A program made the position numbers and the translations under genes. A stretch of 64,000 nt of DNA from CBDDHT01 sp965227905 (lineage in GTDB: Bacteria; Pseudomonadota; Alphaproteobacteria; Rhizobiales; Methyloligellaceae): assembly GCA_965227905.1 (NCBI GenBank), contig OZ245780.1, positions 3,224,001-3,288,000 of the forward strand, written 5' to 3'. The notes under the pieces are model-generated. The model did not search any database. It saw only the letters and a list, made by a program, of their open reading frames with translations, and was not told the DNA's origin. Positions 8,502 to 17,174 of the stretch are shown piece after piece. Within the stretch, counting starts at the first letter, position 1. Every line of letters begins with the position of its first letter.

Positions 8502-11081
8502 TCAGGCGCGGGCTTTTTGCTTGCGGTCAAAGAAGAGCTCTGAAATTTCAGCCGCCGGGCGCGGTTTGCTGTAGAGGAAACCCTGCATTTCAGTATAGCC
8601 GGCTTCCTTCACCAGCCGGCGCTGCGCCTCCGTCTCGACACCTTCGGCGGTCGTCGACATCCCTAGGCTTTGACTGAGCGTCGCGACGGCATTGACGATG
8701 GCACTCGCATCCGTGTTCGCCGATAGGTCTCTGACGAAAGAACCGTCGATCTTGATTTTGTCGAATGGGAAACTTCTCAGATAGCTGAGGGAGGAGTAAC
8801 CGGTTCCAAAATCGTCCATCGCAATCCGGATGCCCATTTCCCGCAACTCATGCAGCGTCTTGACCGTCGACTCATTGTTTTCGAGAAGCGCGTTTTCGGT
8901 GATTTCGAGTTCCAGACGGCTCGGTGAAATCTGAGATTTGGCAATCGCGCTGAATACGATTTGGGAGAGATTGCCTCCCCGAAATTGCTCGGGAGAGAGG
9001 TTGACGGACACGCGAACATTCTTCGGCCACGCTGCTGCGTCGGTGCAGGCTTGGCGGATAACCCACTCTCCGAGTTCACCAATAAGGCCGATCTCTTCAG
9101 CAACCGGAATGAATTCGGCAGGTGAGACAAGCCCGCGTTCAGGATGACGCCAGCGTGCAAGTGCCTCCATACCAGAAATTGCGTTGGTCTCGAGATTGAC
9201 CAGTGGCTGATAATGCAACTCGAATTGTTCCGATCGCATTGCCTTGCGCAGGTCCAGTTCCAACTTGCGGCGGGCCTGCATGCGGGCATCCATCTCAGGC
9301 TCGAAAAACCGGTAGACGCCTCGCCCATCTCCCTTGGCGCGATAAAGGGCCATGTCCGCGTTCTTGAGCAATTGATCGGGATCGCTGCCGTCGGTTGGTG
9401 CCATGGCGATTCCGATACTTGTACCAATCATCACCTGATGTCCGTCGAGATCGAACGGGCGTGAGAGGCTCTCGCAGATGCGTGATGCGAGTGCGATGGT
9501 ATCGGTCGGGTGGTTGTGAGACGGTTGCAGAATTGCGAACTCATCGCCGCCAAGCCGGGCGACCGTGTCGGATGAACGTGCGCAGGCCTTCAGCCTATTG
9601 GCAGCGGCGACCAGCAGCTTGTCACCAATCGGATGGCCGAGTGCATCATTAACGCTTTTGAACCGATCGAGATCGATGCAGAAGACAGCACATTTGCCGC
9701 CGCGCACGAGCATCGGCGCGGTCTCTTCCATCTTTTCGCGCAAAAGCGTGCGATTGGGCAGGTCTGTCAGCGCATCATGATGCGCCATATGCGCAACCCG
9801 TGCCTGGATCTGTTGAAGCTCGGTTATATCTTCGTGAGTCGCCACCCATCCGCCATTCGCCATAGGCTGATGGACGATTGCGACGACGCGATCATTGCGG
9901 AGCTGGTGAATTTTGGTGGAAGTGACATTCTCTTCGACAGCCGCCAAGCGTTCCTGAATGTAGCTTTCCCGGTCATCACCGCAGTAGATGCCCTGATTTA
10001 CACGATGCTCAATGATTGCCCGGAATGGCGTTCCCGGTGACGAGAGTGCGGGGGTTAGTTCATAGAGTTCAATATAGCGGTCATTACAGACAACCAATCG
10101 TTTGTCCTTGTCGAACATGCAGAGACCTTGTGACATGTTTGACAAGGCGGCATCGAAACGCTCGACTTGATCGGTGAGTTCCTGATCGCGTTTTTGAAGG
10201 GTATCTCTGGCCTTCTTTTGCTCCGTGACGTCGGTATAAGTCGTTACAAATCCACCGCCGGCCAACGGATTTCCCCGGACTTCGATGATGGTGCCATCGG
10301 GCCGAGCGCGTTCGAAACAGTGTGGCTGGAATTGCGCTGCCAGTTCCACCCGCTCGCGTACGAGTTCATCGACATCGCCCTCACCGTATTCCCCGCGTTC
10401 TGCGTTGTAGCGAATGAAGGCGTCGAAGGGCGTGTCCGGAGCCCCGAGTTCGGGGGGAAATTCAAGGAGGTCCAGGAATTTCTCATTGTGCGCCCTGCAG
10501 ACGAGATCGGCATCCATCATGCTGATCCCCTGATCGATTGCTTCCAGAACGACTTGGAGATCATTGGATTTTTGGGCGACCGCATCTTGCTCACGGGAAA
10601 GATCGGTCACATCGGTGTAGATGCTGACGACACCGCCACTGCTCGTGCGCTTGTCTTGGGTTCGCACGACGCGGCCATCCTGTAAGCGGGTTACAATGGC
10701 AGGTCCGGCATCGCGTCGCCTTTCGGCACGCTTCTTAAGCCAGGCTGGGTTCTTGCCGATCTCGCCTCCAATCGCACCTTGCAGAAAAATAGTCAGAATT
10801 TCGCTATAAGTGCGCCCCGCGACGACTTCGCTTTCTTTTCCCGGGAAGAACCATTCCTTGAACAGCCGATTGCTCGTGACGATGCGATCGTCCGCATCGC
10901 AAAGCAGAAAACCGGTTGGCAGACTTTCGATGATGTCCAGCAATTGTCGGTCGTCCGCGCTTGGTGCGTGGACGTCATCGTTCGCCTCCGCTGATGAGCG
11001 GTCTGCCCGAATCCACCGCCGGGTCCGTTGGCGACGTTCATATCTGGGTATTTTGGCTTTTCGCGAAGATTTCGATGCCAT
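8502..11081 (-). CDS. PAS-PAS-PAS-GGDEF-EAL protein (c-di-GMP synthesis and breakdown)
   Basis: The 859-residue cytoplasmic protein has three PAS domains of the kind with an SxGxCMFD-like opening (SLPTGFLLCDADD, AIDQGISMMDAD, NMSQGLCMFDKD). A GGDEF domain follows with the catalytic motif ARLGGDEFAIL intact and an RSSD inhibitory I-site five residues before it. The EAL domain has MEALARW, ENALLENN, DDFGTGYSSL and KIDGSFV, all the residues expected for phosphodiesterase activity. It may both make and degrade c-di-GMP, set by the PAS inputs. No transmembrane segment is visible. ATG 11081 is preferred over the TTG at 11111, though its ribosome site (GGGGC) is weak. Confidence 0.93.
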   Translation of the reverse strand: MASKSSRKAKIPRYERRQRTRRWIRADRSSAEANDDVHAPSADDRQLLDIIESLPTGFLLCDADDRIVTSNRLFKEWFFPGKESEVVAGRTYSEILTIFLQGAIGGEIGKNPAWLKKRAERRRDAGPAIVTRLQDGRVVRTQDKRTSSGGVVSIYTDVTDLSREQDAVAQKSNDLQVVLEAIDQGISMMDADLVCRAHNEKFLDLLEFPPELGAPDTPFDAFIRYNAERGEYGEGDVDELVRERVELAAQFQPHCFERARPDGTIIEVRGNPLAGGGFVTTYTDVTEQKKARDTLQKRDQELTDQVERFDAALSNMSQGLCMFDKDKRLVVCNDRYIELYELTPALSSPGTPFRAIIEHRVNQGIYCGDDRESYIQERLAAVEENVTSTKIHQLRNDRVVAIVHQPMANGGWVATHEDITELQQIQARVAHMAHHDALTDLPNRTLLREKMEETAPMLVRGGKCAVFCIDLDRFKSVNDALGHPIGDKLLVAAANRLKACARSSDTVARLGGDEFAILQPSHNHPTDTIALASRICESLSRPFDLDGHQVMIGTSIGIAMAPTDGSDPDQLLKNADMALYRAKGDGRGVYRFFEPEMDARMQARRKLELDLRKAMRSEQFELHYQPLVNLETNAISGMEALARWRHPERGLVSPAEFIPVAEEIGLIGELGEWVIRQACTDAAAWPKNVRVSVNLSPEQFRGGNLSQIVFSAIAKSQISPSRLELEITENALLENNESTVKTLHELREMGIRIAMDDFGTGYSSLSYLRSFPFDKIKIDGSFVRDLSANTDASAIVNAVATLSQSLGMSTTAEGVETEAQRRLVKEAGYTEMQGFLYSKPRPAAEISELFFDRKQKARA

Positions 11082-11152
11082 TTTTTGCCCCGGTTCAAAT
11101 AAGCGGAGCAATGATACTTGCCGAAACCTTAGATATGATTAACCCAAAATAC

Positions 11153-11177
11153 GCCGCCAACACTCCGTGCTGGCGGC
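11153..11177 (-). terminator. Terminator of the aap operon
   Basis: An 11-bp stem (GCCGCCAGCAC / GTGTTGGCGGC on the minus strand, one G.U pair) closes a 3-base loop and is followed by GTATTTTGGG. It starts 11 bp after the aapP stop. Only the minus strand pairs fully, so it serves aapJQMP. Confidence 0.75.
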
Positions 11178-11188
11178 CAATGAACGGG

Positions 11189-11986
11189 TTAATGCGAGAG
11201 GATCTGACTCAGGAAGAGCTTGGTTCGCTCATGCTGAGGATTATTGAAGAACAGTTCAGGCTCGTTTTCCTCGATGATCTCGCCATAATCCATGAAAATC
11301 ACCCGGTTTGCCACCTGGCGTGCAAAGCCCATCTCATGCGTCACACACAGCATTGTCATGCCGTCTTCGGCAAGGCCGACCATCACGTCGAGCACTTCCT
11401 TGATCATTTCAGGGTCCAGTGCCGATGTGGGTTCGTCGAACAGCATGATTTTTGGATTCATGCAGAGCGAGCGGGCGATTGCTACGCGCTGTTGCTGCCC
11501 TCCAGAGAGTTGTCCCGGATATTTGAGCGCTTGCTCCGGAATCTTCACACGCTCAAGATACTTCATTGCGGTCTCTTCCGCTTCTGCCTTCGGCGTGTCT
11601 CGAACCCAGATGGGTCCGAGTGTGCAATTTTCCAGGACCGTCAGATGTGGAAACAGGTTGAAGTGCTGGAAAACCATGCCGACCTCTCGGCGGATTTCGT
11701 CGATCTTCTTCAGATCGCCAGTGAGTTCAATACCGTCGACAATGATGTCGCCCTTCTGGTGTTCTTCCAGCCGGTTAATGCAGCGAATGAGCGTTGATTT
11801 TCCAGATCCGGACGGGCCGCAAATAACGATCCTCTCTCCGGTGTGGACGGTGAGATTGATGTCCTTGAGGACGTGGAAATCGCCAAACCATTTGTGCATG
11901 GCGTTGATCTCGATAGCGACCTCATCGGAGATCTTCATCTTTGAGCGATCGACTGTCCGCTCTTCAGCGATTTGCGTGTCGGTCAT
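11189..11986 (-). CDS. aapP: General L-amino-acid ABC transporter, ATP-binding protein
   Basis: A 265-residue ABC ATPase of the polar amino-acid class. Walker A is CGPSGSGKSTLIR, the Q-loop VFQHFNLFPHLTVLEN, the signature LSGGQQQRVAIARSL, Walker B IMLFDEPTSALDPEM and the switch His is in CVTHEMGFA. With the binding protein and two permeases upstream it makes the Aap/Bzt-type importer of broad L-amino-acid range. ATG 11986 is used (AAGGA upstream); a TTG at 11995 would overlap the aapM stop. It is the last gene of the operon and is followed by a good terminator. Confidence 0.95.
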   Translation of the reverse strand: MTDTQIAEERTVDRSKMKISDEVAIEINAMHKWFGDFHVLKDINLTVHTGERIVICGPSGSGKSTLIRCINRLEEHQKGDIIVDGIELTGDLKKIDEIRREVGMVFQHFNLFPHLTVLENCTLGPIWVRDTPKAEAEETAMKYLERVKIPEQALKYPGQLSGGQQQRVAIARSLCMNPKIMLFDEPTSALDPEMIKEVLDVMVGLAEDGMTMLCVTHEMGFARQVANRVIFMDYGEIIEENEPELFFNNPQHERTKLFLSQILSH

Positions 11987-11991
11987 GATGA

Positions 11992-13119
11992 TCAATCCTT
12001 TCCGGGGAGGCTCTTGTCGAGTTTGTTCTCAAGCCACAGCGAGTAGCGCGACATGGCGAAACAACAGATGAAGAAGAATATGGCGATGGAGATATAGACC
12101 TCGGACGAGAGGCCAGACCATTTCGCGTCCGCAAGTGAAGCGCGACCCATGCCAAGAATGTCGAGCAGGCCGATAACGATCACCAAAGTCGTATCCTTGA
12201 AGAGACCGATGAACGTGTTGACGATACCCGGGATCGAAATCTTGAGCGCCTGAGGCAGAACGATCAACCGCATGGACTGCCAGTATTTGAGGCCCATGGA
12301 GTCAGCTGCTTCATACTGACCGCGCGGTATGGCCTGGAGCCCGCCGCGTATAACCTCCGCCAGATAACCGGCGGAGAACAGCGTCACCATGATCAGCACG
12401 CGCAGCAGAAGGTCGAACGACGTGCCTGGTGGCAGGAAATAACTCAGCATCGTCGATGCCACGAAGAGCAACGTGATGAGTGGAACGCCGCGGATAAATT
12501 CGATGAACATCACACACGCACTTCTGACCGCCGGCATGTTGGATTGACGGCCAAGGGCAAGCATAATTCCCAATGGCAGAGAACAGACGATGCCCGTTAC
12601 GCCGACGACGACATTGAGCATCATGCCGCCGAATTGGTCTGTTGTTATCGGCTTCAAGCCGAGACCGCCAAGAAGCAGCCACGCTGCGAGGAAAGGATAG
12701 AGGCAGGAAAAGATAATGCCTTTGCCGCGATGCGGAATCTTGTCGAACAGCAGCGGCACCAGCGCGACGAAAAGAAGAACAAAAGCGAGGTTCACGCGCC
12801 ATCGTTCCGCTTCCGGGTAGAATCCATAGAGAAAGATCTGGAACCGCTCGTCGACGAATGCCCAGCAGGCACCATCGCCCAGTTGCTGGCATTCCTGTCG
12901 ACTGGAGGCATCGAATACGGCGCCTCCGAATGCCCAGTGGTAGGACGGTGGTACCACCATCCAGAGGAACCAGAGTGCCAGCAACGTGAGCGCAATATTG
13001 AGCGGGCTGGAGAAAAGGTTCTTCTTCATCCAATAGAGCGGCCCCGATGTGAGCATCGGAGGCGGTAGATCCGGATGTTCACCGGGGGGGTATTGGCGCG
13101 TTGCGGTTGTATCGGTCAT
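11992..13119 (-). CDS. aapM: General L-amino-acid ABC transporter permease AapM
   Basis: A 375-residue inner-membrane permease with about eight hydrophobic segments. The C-terminal half carries the binding-protein-dependent permease signature around EVIRGGLQAIPRGQYEAADSMGL, the EAA loop that contacts AapP. The N-terminal half with a large periplasmic loop (FDASSRQECQQLGDGACW) is a mark of AapM/BztC compared with ordinary His/Glu permeases. A strong ribosome site (GGGGAGGGG) precedes the ATG, and 14 bp separate it from aapQ. Confidence 0.94.
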   Translation of the reverse strand: MTDTTATRQYPPGEHPDLPPPMLTSGPLYWMKKNLFSSPLNIALTLLALWFLWMVVPPSYHWAFGGAVFDASSRQECQQLGDGACWAFVDERFQIFLYGFYPEAERWRVNLAFVLLFVALVPLLFDKIPHRGKGIIFSCLYPFLAAWLLLGGLGLKPITTDQFGGMMLNVVVGVTGIVCSLPLGIMLALGRQSNMPAVRSACVMFIEFIRGVPLITLLFVASTMLSYFLPPGTSFDLLLRVLIMVTLFSAGYLAEVIRGGLQAIPRGQYEAADSMGLKYWQSMRLIVLPQALKISIPGIVNTFIGLFKDTTLVIVIGLLDILGMGRASLADAKWSGLSSEVYISIAIFFFICCFAMSRYSLWLENKLDKSLPGKD

Positions 13120-13133
13120 TGTTCCCCTCCCCC

Positions 13134-14351
13134 CTAGCGCTCAACCAGCGCGATGCGCCGATTGTACCAATTCATCCCGGCAGAGATGATCAGTGAGAAC
13201 ACCAGATAGAGCGAGAGAACGATGATCATCGTCTCCATTTCCTTACCGGTCTGCATGAGCGAGATGCCGCCGATCGTCGCGACAATGTCCATATAGCCAA
13301 TCGCGATCGCCAAGGAGGAGTTCTTAGTCAGATTGAGATACTGGCTTGTCAGCGGTGGCACGATCACGCGAAGTGCTTGCGGGATGACGATGAGGTTGAG
13401 CGTGCGGCCGCGACTAACGCCAAGAGCGGAGGCCGCCTCCCACTGACCATGTTTCACGGCAAGGATCCCTGCGCGAACGATTTCAGCGATAAAAGCCGCC
13501 GTATAGAGCGACAGGGCCAGCCATAGCGCCAAAAACTCCGGGCGCATCACCATTCCACCGCGGAAGTTGAAGCCCTTGAGAGCTGGATAGTCCCATGTCA
13601 AAGGAACACCGCTCAGGAAAAGCGCAATGATCGGAATAAAGATGATCGCAGCAGAGCAGACCCAGAACACAGGGAGACGATGGCCTGTCTCGTCCTGGAT
13701 GCGCTTGGCGCGCCGCTTGTAGACAATTGCAAAAATGACGGCGCCAACGAAAGCGGCAACCACAAACCAAAAAGCCGGCTCGAAAACCGGCTTTGGAACG
13801 AAGAAACCGCGTTTGGTGAAAAAGACGGAGTCGGCGATGTTTGCCCACTGTTCCGCCTGCTTCGGATTGGGCAGGATATTCACGATGATGCCGTGAATAA
13901 GCAGGATATGAAGCAGTACGGGAACATTGCGCGTGAATTCGACAAAACAATAGACGATACGGCTGATGAGCCAATTGGGTGACAATCGCATCACCCCGAG
14001 AATGAAACCGAGGATTGTCGCAAACAAGATACCGCAGACGGCAATAAGGAGGGTGTTCAGGACACCGACGATCCCGGCCCGCAAGTGCGTACTTTCGGAT
14101 GAATAAGGGATCAGTGTCTGGTTGATGTCGTACGATGCCGGCTCAAACAGGAAATCGTAGCTGAATGTCTTTCCGAGCAACTCCAGATTGGCAACAGCGT
14201 TGGTGAACATAAACGCCAGCAGGCCGAAAATGCTCGCCATCGTGATGATCTGAATAATGACCGCACGACTTTCTTTGTCGTACCAAAGGCGCGCGATAAA
14301 GTTGCGTTCGGAGTTACGTGTCGGTTCGTTTGGAACGCCAATCGTTGCCAC
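13134..14351 (-). CDS. aapQ: General L-amino-acid ABC transporter permease AapQ
   Basis: A 405-residue permease with an N-terminal membrane segment after a basic cytoplasmic tail, several more hydrophobic helices and the EAA loop EIVRAGILAVKHGQWEAASALG. The long loop after VFTKRGFFVPKP-like sequence and the following basic stretch YKRRAKRIQDETGHR are typical of AapQ/BztB. I start at GTG 14351, which has AAGGGGG at the proper distance and gives the usual start of the family; the frame runs up to a TTG at 14393 without a ribosome site. It pairs with AapM to form the transmembrane channel. Confidence 0.93.
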   Translation of the reverse strand: MATIGVPNEPTRNSERNFIARLWYDKESRAVIIQIITMASIFGLLAFMFTNAVANLELLGKTFSYDFLFEPASYDINQTLIPYSSESTHLRAGIVGVLNTLLIAVCGILFATILGFILGVMRLSPNWLISRIVYCFVEFTRNVPVLLHILLIHGIIVNILPNPKQAEQWANIADSVFFTKRGFFVPKPVFEPAFWFVVAAFVGAVIFAIVYKRRAKRIQDETGHRLPVFWVCSAAIIFIPIIALFLSGVPLTWDYPALKGFNFRGGMVMRPEFLALWLALSLYTAAFIAEIVRAGILAVKHGQWEAASALGVSRGRTLNLIVIPQALRVIVPPLTSQYLNLTKNSSLAIAIGYMDIVATIGGISLMQTGKEMETMIIVLSLYLVFSLIISAGMNWYNRRIALVER

Positions 14352-14480
14352 GACCCACCCCCTTCGTCGTGTGTGGCGCACTCCTGGAAACAAAAGAGCG
14401 CCTGGTTCGCCATAGCGACAACTTCAAGCCGGCTATCGCTGCTCGGCCCATCAGTGTCGCAACATGGAAATCATTGGAAA

Positions 14481-14507
14481 CCGTGCCGGACAATGCGTCC
14501 GGCACGG
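14481..14507 (-). terminator. Intercistronic hairpin between aapJ and aapQ
   Basis: A perfect 11-bp stem (CCGTGCCGGAC / GTCCGGCACGG) around AATGC sits 29 bp after the aapJ stop within a 184-bp gap. On the minus strand it is followed only by TTTCC, so it is more likely a partial terminator or an RNA-stabilising end. Either would keep the binding protein in excess over the permeases. Confidence 0.6.
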
Positions 14508-14535
14508 CCTTCAAATCATGTGTCGATTGATCGGA

Positions 14536-15558
14536 TCAACGGAACGGGGGAGCGTACTGTAGTCCACCCTTGGTCCACAGCGCATTGTAGCCGCGCTCCA
14601 GGCCGATCGGTGTCTTCGGTCCGATGTTCCGCTCAAAGATATCGCCATAGTTGCCGACAGCTTTGATGACCTTTGCAACCCAGTCCTTTTCGAGACCAAG
14701 CATGCCACCGAGATTGCCTTCAGATCCAAGAAGGCGGTTGATCTCAGGATTGGAGCCCTTCTTCGACATCTTGTCGACATTGGCTTGGGTGATGCCCAGT
14801 TCTTCGGCAACGATTGTGGCGTTCAATACCCAGCGGATGATGTCGCCCCACTGGTCATCGCCGTGGCGCGTTGCCGGCCCGAGCGGCTCCTTCGAGATGA
14901 TCTCAGGCAGAATGATGTGATCGCCCGGGTTCGTGAAGGTTGCGCGGGTTGCAGCGAGACCGGAAGCATCGGTCGTGTAGACGTCGCAACGGTCGGCCAG
15001 ATAGTTGGTCCGAGCTTCGTCATTGGTTTCGATCGGAACAGCCTCGTAGGAGATCTTGTTGGATCGGAAATAGTCCGCAAGATTGAGTTCCGTTGTCGTA
15101 CCCGTCTGAATGCATACGGAAGCGCCGTCCAGTTCCTTAGCGCTCTTCACGTTTTTGGACTTCTTCACCATGAAGCCCTGGCCGTCATAATAGTTGACGC
15201 CTTGGAAGGAGAGTTTCACGTCCACATCGCGGACATAGGTCCATGTGGTATTCCGCCATATGACGTCGCCTTCCCGGGAATTCAAAATCGTGAACCGGGT
15301 TTTGCCGGTCGCAGGCTTGAATTTGACCTTGTTGGCGTCGCCGAGAACGGCGGCAGCTGTTGCTCTGCAGAAATCAACATCGAAGCCCTTCCACTTCCCT
15401 TCCTTGTCGGTGAAGGAGAAGCCCGTCAGGCCGGTATTGACGATACAGATCAACTCGCCACGCTTCTTCACATCTTCGAGCGTGCCGGCGTGCGCACCGG
15501 TCGCGAGTACCGCTCCAGCAGCCAGAGCCGCTGTAAATAGTTTAGTCTTACTGATCAC
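14536..15558 (-). CDS. aapJ: General L-amino-acid periplasmic binding protein
   Basis: A 340-residue solute-binding protein. Residues 1-24 (KTKLFTAALAAGAVLATGAHA) form a Sec signal peptide cleaved after AHA. The mature protein reads TLEDVKKRGELICIVNTG, then FSFTDKEGKWKGFDVDFCRA, the ligand-binding signature of amino-acid binding proteins. Length and the later CDVYTTDASGLAATRA and ERGYNALWTKGGLQYAPPF are typical of AapJ/BztA. The start is GTG with AAAGGGAG upstream. It is the first gene of aapJQMP, so the operon promoter should lie in 15559-15875. Confidence 0.95.
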   Translation of the reverse strand: MISKTKLFTAALAAGAVLATGAHAGTLEDVKKRGELICIVNTGLTGFSFTDKEGKWKGFDVDFCRATAAAVLGDANKVKFKPATGKTRFTILNSREGDVIWRNTTWTYVRDVDVKLSFQGVNYYDGQGFMVKKSKNVKSAKELDGASVCIQTGTTTELNLADYFRSNKISYEAVPIETNDEARTNYLADRCDVYTTDASGLAATRATFTNPGDHIILPEIISKEPLGPATRHGDDQWGDIIRWVLNATIVAEELGITQANVDKMSKKGSNPEINRLLGSEGNLGGMLGLEKDWVAKVIKAVGNYGDIFERNIGPKTPIGLERGYNALWTKGGLQYAPPFR

Positions 15559-15875
15559 GATTCACTCCCTTTGATCTTCAGCCAAGATAGCTAATTGCAG
15601 CCCACCTTCTCCCAAAGGTTTGGCGTGCACACCGAAATGTCGGTTGGCCAATGAGGAACGTTAGGCTGCCTCAGATACTTAGGGCAAGTTTCTTTCTTGT
15701 GCATTTGTCCATAGGTCGCGTCCCATTCTTGGGCAAACCGGCAATGGTCAATGTCGCGAACCCCCGCAAACCCGGCACTATCGTGCCCGATGGTCGGCGG
15801 AAATGTAGGAGACGATCGGCAATCGTTTGACCGATAATCAATTCTTTTTGCAGGTGCTCCTGGACCGATCATACG
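15559..15875. other. Divergent intergenic region upstream of aapJ
   Basis: About 317 bp between aapJ (-) and the DUF1194 gene (+); both promoters should be here. A minus-strand frame at 15591-15704 could encode 37 residues with several Cys and Trp (ending WEKVGCN) but has no convincing ribosome site. I see no clear operator or hairpin. Confidence 0.4.
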
Positions 15876-16640
15876 ATGGCGTCGCTGACCAAATCTCTCA
15901 GAGTTTTGATCCTCTCTGCCGCTGCTGTGGTGATTGCGGCATGGACTCCGGGAGAGAGATGGGCTGCAAAACGATCCATTGTTGATTTGGAACTGGCTCT
16001 CGCTGTCGATACGTCGGCAAGCGTCGATCCCATGGAATACCGGCTTCAGATGACAGGTCTGGTTCAAGCGTTTCGCGATCCGGCTGTGGTGGCCGCAATT
16101 GAAGGTACGGGCAAGGACGGCATAGCGGTTACGCTTTACCATTGGAGCTCTTCAGGGGAACAGGAGCAGATTGTTCCTTGGGCGAGGATTACCGATGCGC
16201 TGTCAGCCGCTGATTTTGCCAATGCAATTGCAGCAAATTATGAACGCCGTTTCGCCGATAGCACAGGCATTGGCGATGCGATCCGTTTTGGTGCCAGTCT
16301 GATCAGACGCAATCGGTTTGAAGGCCGGCGCAAGTCGATCGATGTTTCCGGCGATGGCCGCAATAACTCCGGTATTCCTCCGGATATCGTCAGGGATGCC
16401 GTCGTTGCGGAGGGAATATCGATCAACGGTCTCGCGATCCTGAATGATGAGCCTTATCTGCATCACTACTATGCAAGAAACGTTATTGGCGGACCTGCCG
16501 CTTTCGTGACGACCGTCGCAAGCTATGACGACATCATCAAAGGCATGCGGATAAAGCTGCTGCGCGAGATCTCGATCTCTGTGGCAAGTGCAGCGCCGTT
16601 TTCGCCCCCGCCGGAAGCCGGGTCAGAGCCCGTCCATTAA
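15876..16640 (+). CDS. DUF1194 (von Willebrand A-like) secreted protein
   Basis: A 254-residue protein with an N-terminal hydrophobic segment (RVLILSAAAVVIAAWTPG) that acts as signal peptide or anchor. Next comes a vWA-like domain starting LELALAVDTSASVDPMEY: DTSAS is the DxSxS metal site. RRKSIDVSGDGRNNSG and the later GISINGLAILND match the rest of the DUF1194 fold. The family is common in Rhizobiales and has no settled function; adhesion to a protein partner through the metal site is likely. It converges with the next gene, overlapping its 3' end by 18 bp. Confidence 0.85.
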   Translation: MASLTKSLRVLILSAAAVVIAAWTPGERWAAKRSIVDLELALAVDTSASVDPMEYRLQMTGLVQAFRDPAVVAAIEGTGKDGIAVTLYHWSSSGEQEQIVPWARITDALSAADFANAIAANYERRFADSTGIGDAIRFGASLIRRNRFEGRRKSIDVSGDGRNNSGIPPDIVRDAVVAEGISINGLAILNDEPYLHHYYARNVIGGPAAFVTTVASYDDIIKGMRIKLLREISISVASAAPFSPPPEAGSEPVH

Positions 16641-17135
16641 ACCGAAGAGTATTCCGCCTACAAAGGAAATTGCGATCAGGACAAGCAGGACTTTGAGTAC
16701 AGTTCTGGCGATGCGGCTGAGCGTCGAAGGTTCGACCGTCTCGACCATCTCTGGCCGCGTCGCCGATTCAGCTGTCGTGGTTTCCGATGTCAGTCCAGAT
16801 TGCCGCCGGCGTCTACGCCAATGGGCGATATCGCGGGCAAGGAAGACAATGCCGCCGATCGCAAGAAGTGCAGGGAAGCCTGTGAACACGGTCAACAACA
16901 AAACCGTCATGCCGAACTCGGCAATGTGCTGATAAAAGGGGGCGTTGCAGTTGATCCCACCCTCGTGGAGCGTCGGGCAGACATCAAGCATTGAGACCAG
17001 AACCATTGCGCCGATCCCGCAAACGACAATGGCAAGGGCCACATAGCAGACAAGACGCAATACAAAAAAGGCAAGGATTCCAATCGTCTTCATCGGTGGG
17101 GCTGCCTCAGGAAAAGACCGTGTGATCACACGCAT
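16623..17135 (-). CDS. Hypothetical inner-membrane protein, three segments
   Basis: A protein of 170 residues (156 if it starts at the ATG at 17093). Hydrophobic segments are IGILAFFVLRLVCYVALAIV, FGMTVLLLTVFTGFPALLAI and a C-terminal VLKVLLVLIAISFVGGILFG; an arginine cluster (HWRRRRRQ) after the second fixes that end in the cytoplasm. Two Cys in the first periplasmic loop (DVCPTLHEGGINC) could form a disulfide. I recognise no family. It overlaps the 3' end of the DUF1194 gene and is followed upstream by the flavoprotein gene on the same strand. Confidence 0.6.
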   Translation of the reverse strand: MRVITRSFPEAAPPMKTIGILAFFVLRLVCYVALAIVVCGIGAMVLVSMLDVCPTLHEGGINCNAPFYQHIAEFGMTVLLLTVFTGFPALLAIGGIVFLARDIAHWRRRRRQSGLTSETTTAESATRPEMVETVEPSTLSRIARTVLKVLLVLIAISFVGGILFGLMDGL

Positions 17136-17174
17136 CTTTGCTCTACCACATTACGGCCAATCGATACCAACCGG

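Noticed and set aside
14785..15540. 251-codon frame opposite aapJ
   Set aside because: Shadow of a GC-rich gene; aapJ has a signal peptide, binding motifs and operon context.
15591..15704. Possible 37-residue Cys/Trp-containing peptide upstream of aapJ
   Set aside because: Protein-like at the end, but no convincing ribosome site and no known relative; kept only as a note on the intergenic region.
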